Origin: Hymenolepis diminuta
Lineage: Eukaryota; Platyhelminthes; Cestoda; Cyclophyllidea; Hymenolepididae
DNA: 64,000 nt
Reading direction: 5' to 3'
Assembly: GCA_900708905.1 (NCBI GenBank)
Contig: CAADRB010000024.1
Location: 118,333 to 182,332 of the forward strand
Shown here: in pieces, positions 48,301-60,754 of the stretch
How the letters are laid out: each line of letters opens with the position of its first letter
How positions within the stretch are numbered: the stretch's first letter is position 1
Translations under genes and position numbers: made by a program
The notes under the pieces: generated by a model
What the model was told of the DNA's origin: nothing
Database searches by the model: none
Seen by the model: only the letters and a program-made list of their open reading frames with translations

Positions 48301-48975
48301 AAGTGTTCTGGTCTGCTCGTAAAATATGATGCAACGGATGAATGACCATAAGTTTGCAGGCAACTTTACCTCATGAATTACATTAATAACAGACAATTTT
48401 GAAGTGAAAGAAGGCTATGCTCAAAGAAAGTATTAAATGTTTGCGTTCACGATTAGCATTGTAATTTACTGATTTCAGTTTCTTTAAGAGATAAGAGTGA
48501 CTTAATTATAAAAGGTCAATATGGAATGGAGCACTTTACTCCTGCATTGATTTTTAACCTTCAATGCCATAGTAAATTCATTTCCTTTGACAGAAATCGA
48601 GAAAACAGAGCCAATATTTCACAAGTATATTGTCGAAAATTTCAAAATTAAAAACTTGAAACAAACAAAACCAACTAGGTGCATTGTTGAAGTTATAATT
48701 GGGAACAAAAAACGAGTATATACGAATTTTTCATCATTTAAACTAATTTGTAATAGTATTCTTCAAGACATCTCCTGCAAATGGAAAGTACATTATTTCA
48801 AATCGTGGCCTTCAAGTCCTAATACCTGCTCATTGGTTTTCAAAGCTGCAACCCGGAACAAAAAATATCCCTAAAATCCGATTATCGTTTTTAGGAAAAA
48901 CTTTAGGAAAGCTTCTCCAAAATAAAGTTTAATTTTCATTAAACCTTATGGGAAATATTTTAAATTTATTAGGAC
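45351..48975. other. AT-rich gene-free stretch
   Basis: About 3.6 kb with very low GC and no supported gene. The 95-codon frame at 48587-48874 (plus) follows an acceptor-like ctttgacag but matches nothing I recognise. Confidence 0.45.
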
Positions 48976-49404
48976 TGTTGAAGTAAAGATAACAACTTGC
49001 AGCTGATAACTAACATCAGAGCAGAAGACCATGAGCCGTTTTGAACAAAATGTATTGGTTAAGCCACAATGAGGATTCAAGCGGATAAGAGAGAGAGATA
49101 AGGAACAACGGCGGTGAGAGGGCAGCGTAGGAGCAATTGTAGACCAGCATGTGTCTGCGCATGTGCCTCAGTGGAAATACAAAGACAGTTTATATGAGTC
49201 ACAGGTAGGGACACGCGTGAGGTATTATTGCAAATGTACTTTCAAATTAAATGGCACGGTCTTCGAAAGAGGAGAATCGATAAACTTGTCTAAATATGAC
49301 AGATAGGGGTTTGAGTTATAAGGATATAAAGATATCACTGAAGTATTCTCATAGAGGATTCGAATAAAGAGTAATTTTGGGAATTCAAAGAAGGTCATCC
49401 TTCA
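48976..49404 (-). repeat. LTR-like repeat family A, copy 2
   Basis: On the minus strand it begins TGAAGGATGACC and ends CTTCAACA (TG...CA). The centre has gtgactcatataaac, a possible TATA box. It aligns along its length with 56430-56926 and 57987-58331. Confidence 0.75.
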
Positions 49405-51359
49405 GATTTATTGTAGCAAGACTCTGCAAGTTCCTTTTGAGTCATTTGCTGCTGTCAAGTTGATCTGCACAGTTTTTTTAATCATTTACACAAATCAAAT
49501 GCCCTTAATTGCAAAACTGCAAGCAGAACTTTAATGCAAATAAAAAAATAATATCTTTAAATTAAATGCGATGAAATGAATGTAAATTTCCCATACATTT
49601 GGTTCCGAACGAGTGAAATATTTTGTACGATGTCGCTACGTACAACGTTCATTGGTCTAACGAAATATTTGCCATTAATTTAATTGCTTTTTAACTCAAT
49701 CGGTATCATTAAGGAGCAACATTTAATACACCAGAATTTTCTAAATCCCCGCGATCGACAGGGATTGGTGACACATTTAAACAGGAAATAAAATTTATTT
49801 ATTTATTTTGGTAAACATTATACTACAAAAGCACTTTATTTACTTTTCTTCTCCTAATAGTAATGATTTATACATTTGTATTAACATGAAGGTGACGAAG
49901 CATTGATTAAGTAACCTTAAAACGGATTCAAATAACAGTGAATCGAACTAACAAAACTTGACCCAAGCACTTTGTTTGCACTTTTCAAGGCTCTTTTTCT
50001 TAAATATTTAATCCCGTTTTGCAATAGTTACGTTTTCTCCAACATTTTTATCCTTCTAGTTTGATAAAAAGCAAAAAAACAAATTTCTTAGCATAATTTT
50101 GACATTTGATGGTAGAAAGAAGCGTCAAAAACACTGGATTGGAAAAATAAAACGCTTTCTCAACTGGAATAATTTACGAGGGGGTAATAAACCATTAGTC
50201 TTCATTAAAAGGTGCATTTTCGCTTATATAATTGCAATACCATAATTTTCTTCATATTTTACTAAAGATATGGTGATTGCAATTTATTGATAAGTAAATA
50301 AGGTATTTCTCATTTTTTTATTTATTAAAATAAAAAATTCTGAAATAATTTAATTACGCTACAGAAAATCGATGGAGTCACTTGTTGAACAGGCATACAT
50401 TTATAATTTGGCATTGAAATGAAGTTGAAATTTTTTTATTACATAATTGTTAAATAAATATTTAAGTGATAATGAAAGTGTGTGCATCTATATATTAGAA
50501 ATATTACAGTATCCGAAAGTGAAAATACAGCAATATAATATACATTACTGAAGTGAGTACAGTCCAGTTGTTATTAGAGAAAATTTTATTAAGAGGGCGT
50601 GGCCAACCATTTCAATTTATTCAATTTGTCATAAAGCTTCGAAACTCATTAATAAAATGTAGTCAACCTGATGAATTCTAACTTCAAAGGAAGTCCTTTC
50701 TTTATGCCTTTTACCAGAGCGTTTCTCCTAAAGTAAATTGGTTACATTGATGTGATGGATATGCAAATGCCGTACTTAAAGGGCGAAGCATCATCAACTG
50801 ATGCGACTCTTTTGATTATTTTCAAATGGTCAATGAATGCCAATTAAATACTCTGAATTTTACATTTAATTTGGTATATAAGTAATTTGCCTATTATTTC
50901 TACGTATATTACTTGAAAAGGGGAAATTTATATTAATATATAAAAAATGTAATTCATATTATTACGCACCGTATAATAGGAACAGTTCTCCTTGTTAGTA
51001 CAAACTTATTAAATATAAAACAAACGGCCCTGCTTATTAATTTAGTCTTTCTGCGCATGAAGGCGTTCTACTATATTGATTATATATGAATTTGTATAAA
51101 GTGGTTTGCAACAGTAAGGTGGCGCATACATATTAATCATTTTTACTCAGAGTAATACAAAAAGTTACAATTTTCATTTGCGGGAAGCAATTAAAGTCAG
51201 TTAACAGAAAGTTTAATAGATAATAAATGGGATGGAACCTAAAAGATACAGAGAGCAACACCAAGCCGTCAGAGAATGTCACTTCATTTGATTCACAATT
51301 TCGAGTTGTAAAGATTTACTAAATGTGTACCTCACGTTCCAAAATTCAAATGTCATGGT
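49405..51359. other. AT-rich gene-free stretch
   Basis: About 2 kb between two LTR-like repeats. No gene, RNA gene or further repeat family was recognised. Confidence 0.45.
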
Positions 51360-51723
51360 TGTAGCGGATGCTACACCAATAAGTCTTTTTGCTACACCTA
51401 AGTAATCCTCTAAAGCAATTCGAATAGCCTCTAGCAGAGTCCTCTCTTACCAGTTCACTCCCAAATTAGCTAAGCTATGCCCAACGTGGTAAGAGCCAGA
51501 GAGATGCTGAGTGGAGAGGATTTGTTGATCACTTTGTTGTTTTTTGTAAGTCAAAAGCTTAGTCACGCTAGGCTGCAGGGATCCTGATTGCTGATTGGTT
51601 GAGGAAGTCTCTGCACACACGGCCGCGCTTGTTCTCTACGCGACCGGTTACATGGCCGTACTTCCCGTGGTGAGTTCTAGCGCACTTGATTCAATCAGCC
51701 TTGTTAGCGTTGTGCACTCCACA
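51360..51723 (+). repeat. LTR-like repeat family B, copy 2 (solo)
   Basis: It starts TGTAGCGGATGCTACACC and ends CTCCACA. The reversed copy at 55577-55949 is its closest relative, with conserved blocks ctaagtaatcct, gctgattggttg and gcgaccggttacatggcc. The CCAAT-type box (gattggt) would suit an LTR promoter. No internal retroelement sequence is attached. Confidence 0.75.
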
Positions 51724-52041
51724 TAGTTCATCCCTTAGATTGCATAAAATGCTCGTCTACGTTATTCAGGGCTTATTAACCGTTATTTCCAATCAAGAAG
51801 GGTCAGTCTTTTCGCTTCCTTTCCTATCTTTGTCCAGTGGTGGAGAAGGCAAAATGTTCTTAGATGTTGTCCGGCAGCTTACACTTTAACATAGCAGAGA
51901 TGAGGTAGCTAAAAATACTAAGTTAACAGTGCTCCGTAAGCTCTATTAAAAAGGTGAACGCGTGAATAACATCATTAAAATTTATATTAATATGTATTAA
52001 TAAATAAAATTGCCGTCATTTTAAGGTAAACCTATTTCTTC

Positions 52042-52419
52042 CTATTTCTTAACTTTTCCGTCATTACAATTATCGTTTAGATTAGAGTAAATAAAAGTAT
52101 TGCAAAGCACACAACTCGAATACAAAAGTACAAAGACAAGACTTTTTGATAAATAATGTAAACATTTTCCCAACTCTTCTCTTACCAATTTATTGGAATT
52201 TCTGTCACCTGACCATATCCGCTTTCCCGCAACGGACAACAGTAGACGTTCTTGCCCTTCCGTGGAGTGTAATAGCAGAATAATTTCTGTATTATTTAGT
52301 GTTATCATCAATAAATCAGTGTTTTTAGAAAAAAGATCCTGAAAGTTTACAGAGATCAAGGAATGAAAAATAAAGAATTTGTGTAATTATAAAGCGATAA
52401 AACTTACCTTTGGGGTCAT
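52042..52419 (-). CDS. Possible small two-exon gene, unrecognised
   Basis: ATG at 52417-52419 opens a 12-base exon (M-T-P-K, 52408-52419) with a perfect GTAAGT donor. Exon 52042-52338 follows a ttcag acceptor in phase 0. The frame stays open for 98 codons to a TAA, giving about 102 residues. The first half is leucine-rich (I-I-L-L-L-H-S, R-L-L-L-S-V-A-G-K-R-I-W). The second half has a hydrophobic stretch (S-L-V-F-V-L-L-Y-S-S-C-V-L-C) that could be a membrane segment. A GTAAGA after N-K-L could instead be a donor to further exons. I recognise no family, and chance remains possible. Confidence 0.3.
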
Positions 52420-55400
52420 TTTAAATACTCATTTGGCGATTCTGGATACCCACAACTCCAGCATTTATTAGAACATTATTGTGAGAAATAAAAGATTTGG
52501 AAGTTGAAACTTTTAATCCGATCCATCCATTTTAATGAAAAAATGAATTATACCGTAAAACTGTAATTTAAGACTTCAAATATAATATAACTATTTAAAA
52601 TAATATTCGCGTTATCTTGATATTTTGCTTATTTTACTATTTTGCGAGATTGGAGATAGTATTTTATTGTCTGGTGTTTTATCTCCACGACCTGTCGACC
52701 TGTCAGCTTTTTGTCATGATGGTTGATGAGCCTCAATCCCTCGCATCTGCGATGCGCAAGAAGTTGTTTTTGTTTAACTAACTGAAAGTTGGCTATTCGA
52801 GTTTTGGTGTCACCTGCCTTCTGTGTTTGCTGATGACACTGGAGTCAAACTTTAAGTGATCCACTTATCCTTATTTATTAAAACACCATTATCAATGCGC
52901 CAAGTAAATGCATTTGATAACCCTTTTTTAATCAAAACGCCTGCCGCGAGTCCAACTTGATGCAGCATTCATTAATATAATTATTTTTATGCTTACAACA
53001 ATGCAAGAATTGAGATTTTTCACGTTACGGGAAACTATCTACAATTTTGTATAAGTTTGAAGGCATCTCAAAGGGTTCAGAAATTTTCTTTGAATGCTTG
53101 GATGGCAGAATTTCTATGACTTAACTTGTGTTTATTTTTCGTATAGATAAGATATTACTAAAATACGACTAAGTCAAGGGTTATAGAGTGAGAAAACTGA
53201 AATGGAATATAAAATTTTGCCCTGTCCAGGTTACGAGTTGTGCAACTTTTTTCAAAATGATCTTCAAGGCTTAAGCATATAAGAGTACTCATTTCAGTTA
53301 CAGCGCCTTGGTGAGAGTTCCTTTGATAGCAAAGGAATGTACACACCTAAATTTATAAAGTCATAAAGATTAGGTGTTGATCCCACTCCCATTTCTGCAT
53401 TTGGAGAGTTGATAATCGGCATGAACTGTAACTTATTTTGATCTCATTTAATTAGTTTAATGAAGAAAAGTTCTGTACCTAAATTTGCATTTAATTCCTA
53501 TCATATACAAGTCGATGTGTTTTTGTTTCTTCTGGATTAATACAAGTTCTCGTTATCATGACAAAAATTCATTCCAGTTCAGTTCGAATGACGTAAAGTT
53601 TATCGCAATTCATAATACTTCATCTAAACAATGCTACGAATTGTCATTATTTATTTGATATTGGAAGAAAATATGAAATAAGGATTAATTTCGTCAGGAG
53701 AAGTTATGCAACTAGTTTGTATAACTATATTTTGATCGTGACACATTCCCTCTTTGTTGAAAATCTTCTGCGAGTTCACTTATTCTTGGCGACTTATTCC
53801 TTTTTAGGGGCGCACTTGGGTGACTGATGCACGCTCGTTCTGTTTTTTATCAAGTCTTGGCTGATCTACCACCCAGAAGTTCACGAGACCAGCTTTCAGC
53901 CATTTTGTCATAGCTTACTTCATTTTTTGTAGGTCATGTCCTTTTCACCTCTCTGAATTTTGATTCAGTACGGCTTGTTGTTTCCTTATGCCCTCCTTTC
54001 CCACAAAAAATATGGGAAAAATCTGGCAAAGTTCAGGCCAATAAAGAGTCGGCATTCAGTTAGAGGTTAGCTAAGAGGAAACATTTTGGGACACAGATTC
54101 ACCATAAATTTGATTCACGCGACTGTGTTCGCCCAATTTCTGCTAATACAAACAACTGTTACATTCGATGCCCAGTTTCATGTATTCCTTAGCAAGATTC
54201 TCCAGTGAGGTTTAATCACTTTCTTCGATAATCGATAACAGATATCAGTAGGACAAAGTTCTCTAAAACCACTCAAAGTAGTAAACACTTGAAATGATCA
54301 CTCGGAATGGTAGAAAAATTGGAGTGTTCGAAAGCTTTGCTTATACTACACAAGCAGGTGATTCATTCTTCATCCAGCACATAAATAACAGAAAAATATT
54401 TGAAACACCTCTGCAGTTTGAAAGACGTTTTACCAAACAAATGAGGGTGAGTGGAGATAGTTTTATTAACCTAGAGATCCGAAAGTGATCTTGGACGTAT
54501 GGCCAATCTGAGCATTTAATATTTTGCAGCTCCGTAATCTTCGTAGTAATGGTCTATCTTTTTCATCACTTGGAATATTAGTGAGATGGTTTCCAAAACA
54601 TTCTCGCACTTGCATCCAGATCACAGTAAAATTCATCAACTTGTAGAACCATAGATACTACCGATGGCTTGATAGGTGAAACGACAAGACTGACTTTTGT
54701 TGATCAAAATATGAATTAATAAGCGCCGAACATCATAGACAAGTATTTGCTACAATCATGGTATATGAATATTGGAACATGAAACACCTATTTAGTAAGT
54801 GAAGTAAAACTCTTTGATACCTCGATATTTCTCTCAGCATCTTCCTGATCCCCTCTCATTAATCACTTGTTAAACATTCTCCTAACCGAGTTCAGTTGCT
54901 TCACACAATTAAAAACCGCAAAATTTTTTGTTTTACTCTGAGCAATAGCAGCATTAGATTAGAGACAACATTATTAGAAGTCTTGACTTTAATCACCTTC
55001 ATAGTGAGGTGCCGAGACGCCTTATCCCAAATTTCATGCGACGACATCCGGAGAAAATGTGGCAGAGTATTTTGCTCTCACTATTATTACGGGAATTTTT
55101 GCCAGCATAAGCTAAACTACTGTGGCTAGATGTGAATTTTCTGCGTTTGTCATTGATAATTATTTATACTTCCATTGTTTAAGTGAATGAGTTTTAATTA
55201 GGGACTCGACTCTTATTCTATTGAATTTAACGTTACATTACAAATAATGGCACTGCACATAGCGATAAGTTGTACTTTTGTGAACAATAGATAAATGGAT
55301 TTAAAAAATGCCGCTCTTGATACTAAAATTAATTTTCATTTAATAAATCTTTTTCATCCGTTTATTAATTAAACTTTAAATGTGCTTCCAATCCAAGATA

Positions 55401-55576
55401 ATGTTGAAGTATTTCCACCTTAAATTTAACACACAAATGAGGCTTGAAATTGAGAATATTAATTAAATTAAAGAAATTTTTACTTTTTTATTATAAATTT
55501 GCATGAATTTATGTGAAGTATATTTGAAAACGGGAAAAGAAAGTTGAATTATGTATTGCCAACTAAAACAGAGGTC
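52420..55576. other. AT-rich gene-free stretch
   Basis: About 3.1 kb. No supported gene; the short frames at 54294-54488 and 54896-55129 have no recognisable similarity. No RNA gene or clear repeat was seen. Confidence 0.45.
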
Positions 55577-55949
55577 TGTGGGGTTCACAACGCTAACAAG
55601 ACTGATTGAATCACGTGCGCTAGAACTCACCACTGGAAGTGCGGCCATGTAACCGGTCGCGTTGAGATCAAGCGCGGCCGTGTGTGCAGACGCCTGCCCA
55701 ACCAATCAGCAATCAAGATCCCTGCAGCCCAGCATGGTTTTGTATTTAATGACCAAGCTTTTACGAAAAAGAAAGGAAGTGGTCAGTAAATCCTCTCCAC
55801 TCAGCATCTTACCGGTTCTTACCATTTTGGGCATAGCCTAGCTAATTTGGGAGTGAATTGGTAATAGAGGACTCTACTAGAGGCTATTTGGANNNCTAGG
55901 AGGATTACTTAGGTGTAGCAAAAGAATTATTGGTGTAGCATCCGCTACA
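55577..55949 (-). repeat. LTR-like repeat family B, copy 3 (solo, inverted)
   Basis: On the minus strand it starts TGTAGCGGATGCTACACC and ends GAACCCCACA; 373 bp. It contains three unresolved bases (55893-55895). Four flanking bases on each side (gatc / gacc, element orientation) match at three positions, a possible decayed target duplication. Confidence 0.8.
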
Positions 55950-56429
55950 GATCTGAAGTTTCCAACTATTAAACGAAGCGACTTTGTAGCACCCTCTCTG
56001 CAATTTTTCAAGAATAGTAGCCACCACATTTTCCAAAAAACACTCAGAGTTTAAGGGAACGTGGGTAAAATCAAGGAAGAGTAGTTAACAAATTTTACAT
56101 TAGTTAGTTAACTAATTCTGTCGTAAGTAAAAAATGAGATGAAGGAGTCAACAAGATGGAAAATAAAAGGACATTCGGTTATGAGGTTTCATCTCATTAT
56201 GCAACCTAATATGAATAAAATATAGCTACCTTGCAAACTAAGTCACACTCTTTTTGCTCTTTTCAAGGCTTTCATTATAAAATTCTTTTCTCTGCAGTTA
56301 GGACCTGTATCTCTGCCTTTCAGTAATTAGCCACTAGTAAAGGTGGCCTATTTTATAATATATTCGGTCCGATTTGTGCTCATAATCAGTACCTTAAGTT
56401 TCCTCGGTGCTTCTATGCCCTCATTATCT

Positions 56430-56926
56430 TGTTTCAGTTAAGATAGCAACTAACGGTTTGTAGCTAACAAATAACAAGAGCAATAACAGTCACCAACTCG
56501 TAGCTGTTAGACTAAGAGCTAACAACAATTGTGAAGCAGAGCACCAAAAGTTGATTAGGCTAAAAATATGATCAACGAAAGCTCAACGAGTTTGAAACGA
56601 GTGACACAGAGAGAGAGAGAGGAGATGAGGAGGAAGCATAGGAGCCGGCAACTGACACGCGTGCGTTGTTATTGAGTGGAAAGCAATGATAGCTTTATAT
56701 GAGTCACTTGGATAAGGACGTGTGGAACATGAGCGCAGAGTGCTTTTAGGTGAAACGAGGCGGTTATAGAAAAGGGAAGTAAATTGATGGGTGCGTTTAG
56801 ACAAGGCAAATAGGAGTTATGCGTCATAGAGGCGTCTCTCCAGCTTCGTGGGCGAAAAACCGAAGTATTGTCATAGAGAATGCGAATAAAAGGTAATTTT
56901 GGAAATGTATAGAGAGTCATCCTTCA
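56430..56926 (-). repeat. LTR-like repeat family A, copy 3 (inverted)
   Basis: On the minus strand it runs from TGAAGGATGACTC to CTGAAACA, 497 bp, the longest copy. It contains gtgactcatataaag (TATA-like) and a short ct-repeat shared with the copy at 57987. It forms an inverted pair with that copy across about 1.06 kb. Confidence 0.8.
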
Positions 56927-57986
56927 ATTTTCAGTGATTAAGATGTGGATAATGTGAATTATATGTCCGCAAAACCAGCCTGACCACGATTTTTTATTTG
57001 CTTCTATTAATATTTATTCTTTTTTATCGATGGCTATTCCTTTTCAAAATTCTTTATATTTTAATTATTGGTTAGCATTCCTAATATATTAAAAAGTTGT
57101 GAGAAACAAAAATGGGAAAGATTCCTGTAATTTTTATAGTAAAATCTAGTTACTTCATAAAATTATACTACTTACAAGGTTATTTTTATTGATTTAATCA
57201 CTTAATCAGTTTAATTTATTAAGTGTTATTTCGATATAATCGGAAATAAAAATAAAAACAAAATTTTAATTTAGTCAAAGGAGAATATTTAGTGATTCTC
57301 GCACTTTATTTTCCCACTGGTTCTTTATCCTTCCAAATGTGCTATTTATCATTTCTCTTCCTCGTCATCTTGAGGAATGTTTTCAAAATTAAATTCAATC
57401 TATAATCTCCTTAAATCCTTATAAGACCCCATAGTAACTGTGTTTAATGATATAGCGTAATAAGCCGTTGTTCTCAAATAGGGCGTAAATCAGCCTCAAA
57501 TTTTTTTTACTCGCGAATGAGAGATTTCCAACCCTCCGGGAAAGCTATTTTATGGAGAAGGACACTCAAAATTGCTATCGAATTTCCTTTTCTTACGGTA
57601 GGTACATTTAAACAGCACATAGTTTTGAAGTTCTCCGCAGTTGCTTCATTGAGCAGTTCGCGGCGACGCAATAACTATGTATTTTTAGAATAATGCTGAT
57701 TACCAAACCACAAAAAATTACTTTGGGAAGGTGAATCAACCACATATTAAAACTGACAATCATTTACACAATTTATCGTTTCTTTGTGTCCTACCAATAG
57801 TGTGTCCTATTGGTAATTGATAACTATCTCTATCTTATCCCCATTTAATCTCAACATTTCCATACCGCTGTCAAGATAGACTGACGTGTTGTCAATTCGG
57901 ACTGCCCGCTACTGACTGATTGTGTTGTATTAAGAAATATTTAGGCAGCGTTGCATATAAGGTGTGCAGAAAGTAACTAAATAGAT
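56927..57986. other. Spacer between inverted family A repeats
   Basis: About 1 kb, AT-rich. No coding frame or retroelement internal sequence is recognisable, so the flanking inverted copies are unlikely to be the two ends of one element. Confidence 0.45.
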
Positions 57987-58331
57987 TGAAGGATAACACT
58001 CTGTGCATTTTCTGATTTACCTTTTATTCGCATTCTCCATGACAATACCTCGGTTTTTCCGCTCACGAAGTTGGAGTGGTCTCATTTATGCCTCTATGAC
58101 GCATAACCCCTGTCTGGCATGTCTAACCACGTCCATCGATTTCCTCTCTAACTCTTTCTCTCTCTCTCTCGGTTACTCGTTTCAAACCCGTTGTGGCTTC
58201 CTTGAATACATGTTTGGTCTACTCAACTCTTGGTGTTCTGCTCCACGATTGTTGTTGGCTCTTACTCAAACAGCTACGAATCGGTGACTGTTATTGTTAC
58301 GGTGACCGTTGGTTATAATCTAACTCCAACA
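57987..58331 (+). repeat. LTR-like repeat family A, copy 4
   Basis: It starts TGAAGGATAAC and ends CTCCAACA. It is flanked by a direct 4-bp AGAT at 57983-57986 and 58332-58335, compatible with an LTR-element target duplication. The segment containing the TATA-like block is deleted relative to copies 2 and 3. Confidence 0.75.
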
Positions 58332-59809
58332 AGATAATTTGCAATGTTTTGACACATTGTGAGTTCAGAAAGCCAGTTTTTCAAAGTCAGTGATGGTGAT
58401 TTATCATTAAAAAATTACGTACTTCGATGCATTTAAAGAGCCGTCTGCTTACTTTAAATTACCATATCAGAGGCAAAAATTTATCATTTACTTTTTAACC
58501 TTTTCGCTTTTTGATTTTCTGCACCGTTTGTATTATTTTGTTTTTACTATTAAATTTAATATTTCAACAAATATTCCATTTCATAAGTACAAAAAATTCT
58601 TATAAAATATTAGAGCTTTGGAACTGACACAAATGCATTAGGTATAAATTCTAGAGAAGAATAGGCTGCTTCATCTCCTGTTAAGTGGTGCGTAGCTTGA
58701 TGTGAAACTAAGAATTCTTTAGGTTCAAAGGAAGCTCCGCCATTCAAGTACATTTATTACAGCAATAAAATTCTGAGGGCTAATAGCCATGACGCTTGTC
58801 AAAATGACAATTTATGCTCCGCTTAGACTGTCCCAATTTTACGTCGTTTTTTGCTTTATTATAATATTTTCTATTAAATTAAACAATAATAATTTGTCTC
58901 TTTTCAATAAATTGGTGTATGACATCTATGGTGTGATCAACTGATGTTTATCCCTTTAGATTGAGCAAATTGAAGCACATCTGGGTTAGTCCGAGTTATT
59001 TAAGGTACAATTCTTAAAAATAACTTTTGTATTTGAATATTTATCCCAAATAGTCAAAAATTCGTGAATATTTGATCCCGATATAAGAGGCTCAAAACGT
59101 TGTTATTGGTGAGTTGAAAGCGTAATGTTCCATTAATTATAGGGGAGAAGAATGAAAAAATCTTATCTGGAGCATAGATACGAATAAAATACTCATTAAC
59201 CTCATTTGTTTTATCTCTTGACCTTTTGATATGCCTAAGTTAAAAATTAGTTTGAATTCTAATTTGAATAAATCATCTGGGTTCCCCACTTTCCTCCCTG
59301 TATGCAAATTGTATTGGCTAACTTGATCTAAAATTTTCGTGGGTGATCTGATCCTTTGCACGACATCCTATTTCAAACTCCAATCCCTTGGTCTGCTACT
59401 AGCCCCTCTGTATCTACGCTTTCCTCCTACCTGCTTCTATTTGCTTTACATAACTTCTGTTGCATATTCCTCTTCATCAGTCTCCCATCATGCTATTTCT
59501 TACTAGAGTAACAAATCTAAACAATCTTATAATATCTTACTAGTTTTTAAAGCTTTGTATCCCTGAGCATAGTTTAATCCTACTAAAAAAATGACATGGG
59601 TGGCAATTGTTTGATAATCAGGTGTTGAAATTGTCTATCTGCGCGGCAAATAGTCAAATCTCTTCAGCTAGAGCAGGAGGGTCTGATTTTTCTTCCACGA
59701 AAAACCTTCTACCAGGATAAAAATGTCAATCAAATAAGTGATAGGAGGTTATGTGCGGGCGGACCTCACTGAATTTCCAACTGTTATGCATGCACACGAA
59801 GTTTCCAAC
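58332..59809. other. Gene-free stretch
   Basis: About 1.5 kb with nothing recognisable except the possible decayed 5' part of the transposase relic toward its right end. Confidence 0.4.
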
Positions 59810-60321
59810 AACGGCGATGGTTTTCAGTGTTGTTAGGAGTGAGGGAAGGGAACATCGTGACTCCTTATTTCTGTCTACAGGAAATTAGAGTCAATGGAGA
59901 TGCAAATGCCTATGTGGAAACTCTTCAAACCATTATTGTCAAGTCACTTTGATAGACAACGTGACCAATGGAGTTATACCCTATGTCTTCCTACAACATT
60001 CGACTCCATCCCATGAAGCTCTCGAAACCCGGGATTGGATGGATGGCCGAAGATTTTCATCATCATATCATTCCCAACTTATGATCACCCACTAATTCTC
60101 CAGAACTTAATCCTTTAGATTATTGTATGTGGGGCTGGTCGGGCGTAGTTGAAAAAGAAGCTAATAAGCACCCTCATAACACCAAGTCTTCTCTCGTTCT
60201 AATGGAAGCAATAGGTGGAGCAATGGAGGACATCAGTAAAGACCATCTGATGAAAGCTTGCAGTTGCTTTCGGACTCGAATGGAGTCGATGATAGAAGCC
60301 GAAGGAGGACATATAGAATAA
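59810..60321 (+). pseudogene. Tc1/mariner-superfamily transposase relic
   Basis: The C-terminal catalytic part is readable with frame changes. In order: P-Y-V-F-L-Q-H-S-T-P-S-H (second catalytic Asp changed to His), D-W-M-A-E-D-F, N-S-P-E-L-N-P-L-D-Y, V-V-E-K-E-A-N-K-H-P-H-N-T-K, and a terminal F-R-T-R-M-E-S-M-I-E-A-E-G-G-H-I-E before TAA. The last 64 codons (60127-60321) are still open. The ending differs from the mariner at 9967, so this is a separate lineage. Upstream sequence from 59810 is weakly similar. Confidence 0.85.
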
Positions 60322-60754
60322 AAGCTAGGTTGATGTTATGTTTGTTTTCGTTTTGTTACACGAAGTTGTAACTGATCTCGAAACTGTCTTTCAGATCCTA
60401 CAGTCTCTTTAAATTTTATTAGGCTTTGATTTAGACCCAAATTTCGACATTTTCACGGTAAATTTATAGGCGAACCTCTTCAAGGTTCCCTCCATAATTT
60501 TCGTTGATCACAAAAAATCAAGAAGTCAAGTTTTGAAGAGTGAACTTCAGACCACCACAAATTGAACTCTTTCTAATTTGAAAATAAGCACAAGTCAGTG
60601 CTTCCGAATTCAAAAAGTAAGACTAGTGATCTTTTTACTCAAATTACCTGTTTAATATTAAATCTCTTCACTGATTCTTGCCATTTTCAATTCCTTTGTG
60701 GATCCATCTGGTCTGATGCTTTTCCAACATTAGAGCCTTTAGTATTAACCTTTG

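Noticed and set aside
48587..48874. 95-codon frame following an acceptor-like ctttgacag
   Set aside because: No recognisable similarity, no donor or partner exon, and frames of this length arise by chance in this much sequence.
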